Positions 4,749-6,490 of a DNA stretch of 6,490 nucleotides are shown here, piece by piece. The DNA comes from Actinomycetes bacterium (lineage in GTDB: Bacteria > Actinomycetota > Actinomycetes > Mycobacteriales > Mycobacteriaceae). Below the pieces are notes generated by a model. The model was not told where the DNA came from, ran no database searches, and saw only the letters and a program-made list of their open reading frames with translations. How positions within the stretch are numbered: position 1 is the stretch's first letter; each line of letters starts with the position of its first letter. Made by a program: the position numbers and the translations under genes. The DNA lies in NCBI GenBank assembly GCA_023388385.1, contig JAEWGK010000222.1:1-6490 (forward strand). Direction: 5' to 3'.

Positions 4749-6490
4749 GCCAGCGCGTCCCACATCCGGGCGTAGGCGCCGCCGGCGGCCACGAGCGAAT
4801 CGTGATCGCCCTGCTCCGCGACGCGGCCGCCGTCGAGGACAACGATGCGGTCGGCGTCCCGGACCGTGTGCAGCCGGTGGGCGATGACCAGCGTCGTGCG
4901 CCCGGCGGCCAGACGGGTCAGCCCCTCCTGGACGAGCGCCTCGTTGTCGGGGTCGGTCGCCGCCGTCGCCTCGTCGAGCACGAGCAGCGGACGGTCGGCC
5001 AGCAGTGCGCGGGCGATGGCGACGCGCTGGCGCTGCCCGCCCGACAGCCCCGCGCCGGATTCGCCGAGGACCGTGCCCACGCCGTCCGGCAGCGCGGCGA
5101 CGTCGGCGTCGACCGCGGCGGCGCGCAGCGCGTCGTGCAGCTCCGCGTCGGTCGCGTCCGGGCGGCCAAGCGTCACGTTGTCCCGGATGGTGCCCGCCAG
5201 CAGGTGCGGGTTCTGGAACACCGCGGAGACGCCGGCCATGCGCTCGTGCTCCGGCTGGTCCGCGACGTCCCGGCCGCCGACGAGCACCCGGCCCGACTGC
5301 GGCTCGTGGAACCCGAGGAGAATCTCCGCCAGCGTCGACTTGCCGGAGCCGCTGGCGCCCACCAGCGCCGTCACTCCACCGGCGGGGGCGGTGAAGGAAA
5401 CGCCGCGCACGGCCGGCTCCGCCTCGCCCGGGTACGTGAACGTCACGTCGTCGAAGACGACCTCGGGGGCGGGGGCGCGGCCGCCGCCGGAACCGCCTGC
5501 TGCGGCGGAGATCGGGGCGCCGTCATGCGCATCCGGGTCCCGCGCGGGCCCCGCGTCCGCGCGCGGCACCTCCCCCTCGGCCGCGTCGGGCGCGCCATGG
5601 CGGGGGTCGCGGGCGAGCTCCGCCTCGATGAGCACGGCGCCCGCCGACAGCAGCGGCACCTGCGTGAGCAGCCCGTAGATGCCCACCAGCGGAGTCGCGT
5701 AGGTGGGCCCGAGGATGAGGAACAGCAGCACGGTCGACGCGTCGACGTCGCCCGCCGCCAGCAGCCACGCGGACAACGGCGCGATGAGCGCGATGCCCGA
5801 CGCCGTCAGCGTGGAAAAGGGCGAGCCCAGCGGCACGAACGCCCGCCCCCAGTCGGACTGCAGCTCCGCGTTGCGGCGCACGGCGTCCGTGGTGCGGCGG
5901 TGGTCCTCGCCGACCCGGTTGAACACTCGGATGACCGGCATGGCGGTGAGGAAGTCGATGATGGCGGCGCCCATCGCCCCGTTGGCCGCCATCCACTCGC
6001 CCATCCGGTGGCCGTTGGCGCGCATCGCGCCGATCATCAGCGCAAACCCGAGGGGCGTGAGCACGACGGTGGCCAGCGCCAGCCGCCAGTCGACGGCGAA
6101 CAGCCACGCGGTGACGGCCAGCCACACGGTCAGCGACGCCGTGATCTCCGGCACCGCGTGGGCGATGAAGAGCTCCATCTTCTCGCAGTGGTCGATGGCG
6201 GCCGTCCGCGCCGTCGACGAATGCCCCGCCCGCAGCTCGCCGACCCGCACCCGCGTCCACGCCCGGCCCAGCGCCATGCGTATGCGCGCGATGACGTCGA
6301 ACGCCGCCAGGTGCGCCAGTGCCGTCGACGCGCCGAACAGGATCTGCTTGCCGACGACCCCCGCAAGCGCGATACCCGCCGCCGTCCACGTGGTGCGGGC
6401 GTCCAGGTCGCCGGCGACGAGGGCGTCGACCACGCGCCACACCGCCCACGCCGGCGCGAGCCCCGCCGCGCCGGCCAGGGCGCCGAGGAC
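4733..6490 (-). CDS. ABC transporter half-subunit 1 (transmembrane plus ATPase), IrtA/YbtP-like, 5' end outside the window
   Basis: The frame stays open to the right edge, where it reads V-L-G-A-L-A-G-A-A-G, clearly membrane helix 1. The gene therefore begins outside and a GTG at 6442 is not its start. Of 585 visible residues, hydrophobic segments near 1-14, 35-58, 116-155 and 231-278 form the membrane domain. A long Ala/Pro/Asp/Gly linker (about 292-342) follows. The ATPase domain is complete: Walker A G-A-S-G-S-G-K-S-T at 378-386, Q-loop Gln426, L-S-G-G-Q at 482-486, Walker B L-L-V-L-D-E at 502-507, switch His538. The D-loop region reads A-T-D-P-D-N-E rather than A-L-D-P, similar to the A-D-P-E-N-E form I associate with IrtA/YbtP-type subunits. 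Those proteins move ferric siderophores inward despite an exporter fold. IrtA also has an N-terminal flavin reductase domain; whether this one does lies off the edge. Confidence 0.92.
   Translation of the reverse strand, partial: VLGALAGAAGLAPAWAVWRVVDALVAGDLDARTTWTAAGIALAGVVGKQILFGASTALAHLAAFDVIARIRMALGRAWTRVRVGELRAGHSSTARTAAIDHCEKMELFIAHAVPEITASLTVWLAVTAWLFAVDWRLALATVVLTPLGFALMIGAMRANGHRMGEWMAANGAMGAAIIDFLTAMPVIRVFNRVGEDHRRTTDAVRRNAELQSDWGRAFVPLGSPFSTLTASGIALIAPLSAWLLAAGDVDASTVLLFLILGPTYATPLVGIYGLLTQVPLLSAGAVLIEAELARDPRHGAPDAAEGEVPRADAGPARDPDAHDGAPISAAAGGSGGGRAPAPEVVFDDVTFTYPGEAEPAVRGVSFTAPAGGVTALVGASGSGKSTLAEILLGFHEPQSGRVLVGGRDVADQPEHERMAGVSAVFQNPHLLAGTIRDNVTLGRPDATDAELHDALRAAAVDADVAALPDGVGTVLGESGAGLSGGQRQRVAIARALLADRPLLVLDEATAATDPDNEALVQEGLTRLAAGRTTLVIAHRLHTVRDADRIVVLDGGRVAEQGDHDSLVAAGGAYARMWDALAEVTR

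Noticed and set aside
4737..4763. Start of ABC subunit 2 nine codons upstream
   Set aside because: The ATGA overlap and GGAGG at 4748-4744 favour the ATG at 4736, and the extra residues look unlike a membrane protein's start.
2574..4775. A 733-codon open frame on the plus strand opposite the transporter gene
   Set aside because: It is low-complexity, Arg/Gln/His/Asp-rich sequence with no domain pattern. The minus strand carries a complete ABC protein there.
6440..6442. GTG as the start of ABC subunit 1
   Set aside because: The frame continues upstream to the edge with hydrophobic residues that complete membrane helix 1, so the true start is outside the window.
2973..6490. CydDC (cytochrome bd assembly thiol exporter) as the identity of the ABC pair
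   Set aside because: No cydAB neighbours, and the membrane-domain and D-loop patterns look more like siderophore-type subunits. It is not fully excluded.

Overview
The window is high-GC DNA whose genes all lie on the minus strand, so the operon reads from right to left. The GC-rich wobble positions, GTG starts and an ISL3-type insertion-sequence remnant fit a high-GC actinobacterium, perhaps Corynebacterium or a relative. That is inferred from style and not proven. The first ~100 bases at the left edge are clearly less GC-rich (about 52% by hand count) than the genes.

Right part (2973-6490): two half-size ABC transporter subunits, each a transmembrane domain followed by an ATPase domain, are joined by a 4-base ATGA overlap and almost certainly form a heterodimer. 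The upstream subunit is cut by the right edge. Sequence style, including an A-T-D-P D-loop in the first subunit, is closest to the siderophore-type IrtAB/YbtPQ group, but the substrate cannot be read from the sequence.

Middle part (308-2912): hypC, hypD and hypE follow in that order after a 60-base gap, with 10- and 57-base gaps between them. They encode the part of the [NiFe]-hydrogenase maturation machinery that makes the Fe(CN)2CO group. HypE makes the cyanide ligand on its C-terminal Cys. HypC and HypD form the scaffold that carries the iron and its ligands. All key motifs are intact. hypA, hypB, hypF and the hydrogenase structural genes are not in the window.

Left part (1-311): hypE ends in a long perfect GC-rich hairpin with no T-tract, probably the operon terminator. 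Beyond it lies a decayed ISL3-family fragment: the last ~31 codons of a transposase and one terminal inverted repeat. After that comes a short lower-GC leader with a strong ribosome binding site and a start codon at base 4 for another minus-strand gene leaving the window.

The gene content belongs to known families and I see no clearly new system. The most interesting point is the placement of a metallophore-type transporter pair directly ahead of hydrogenase maturation genes.
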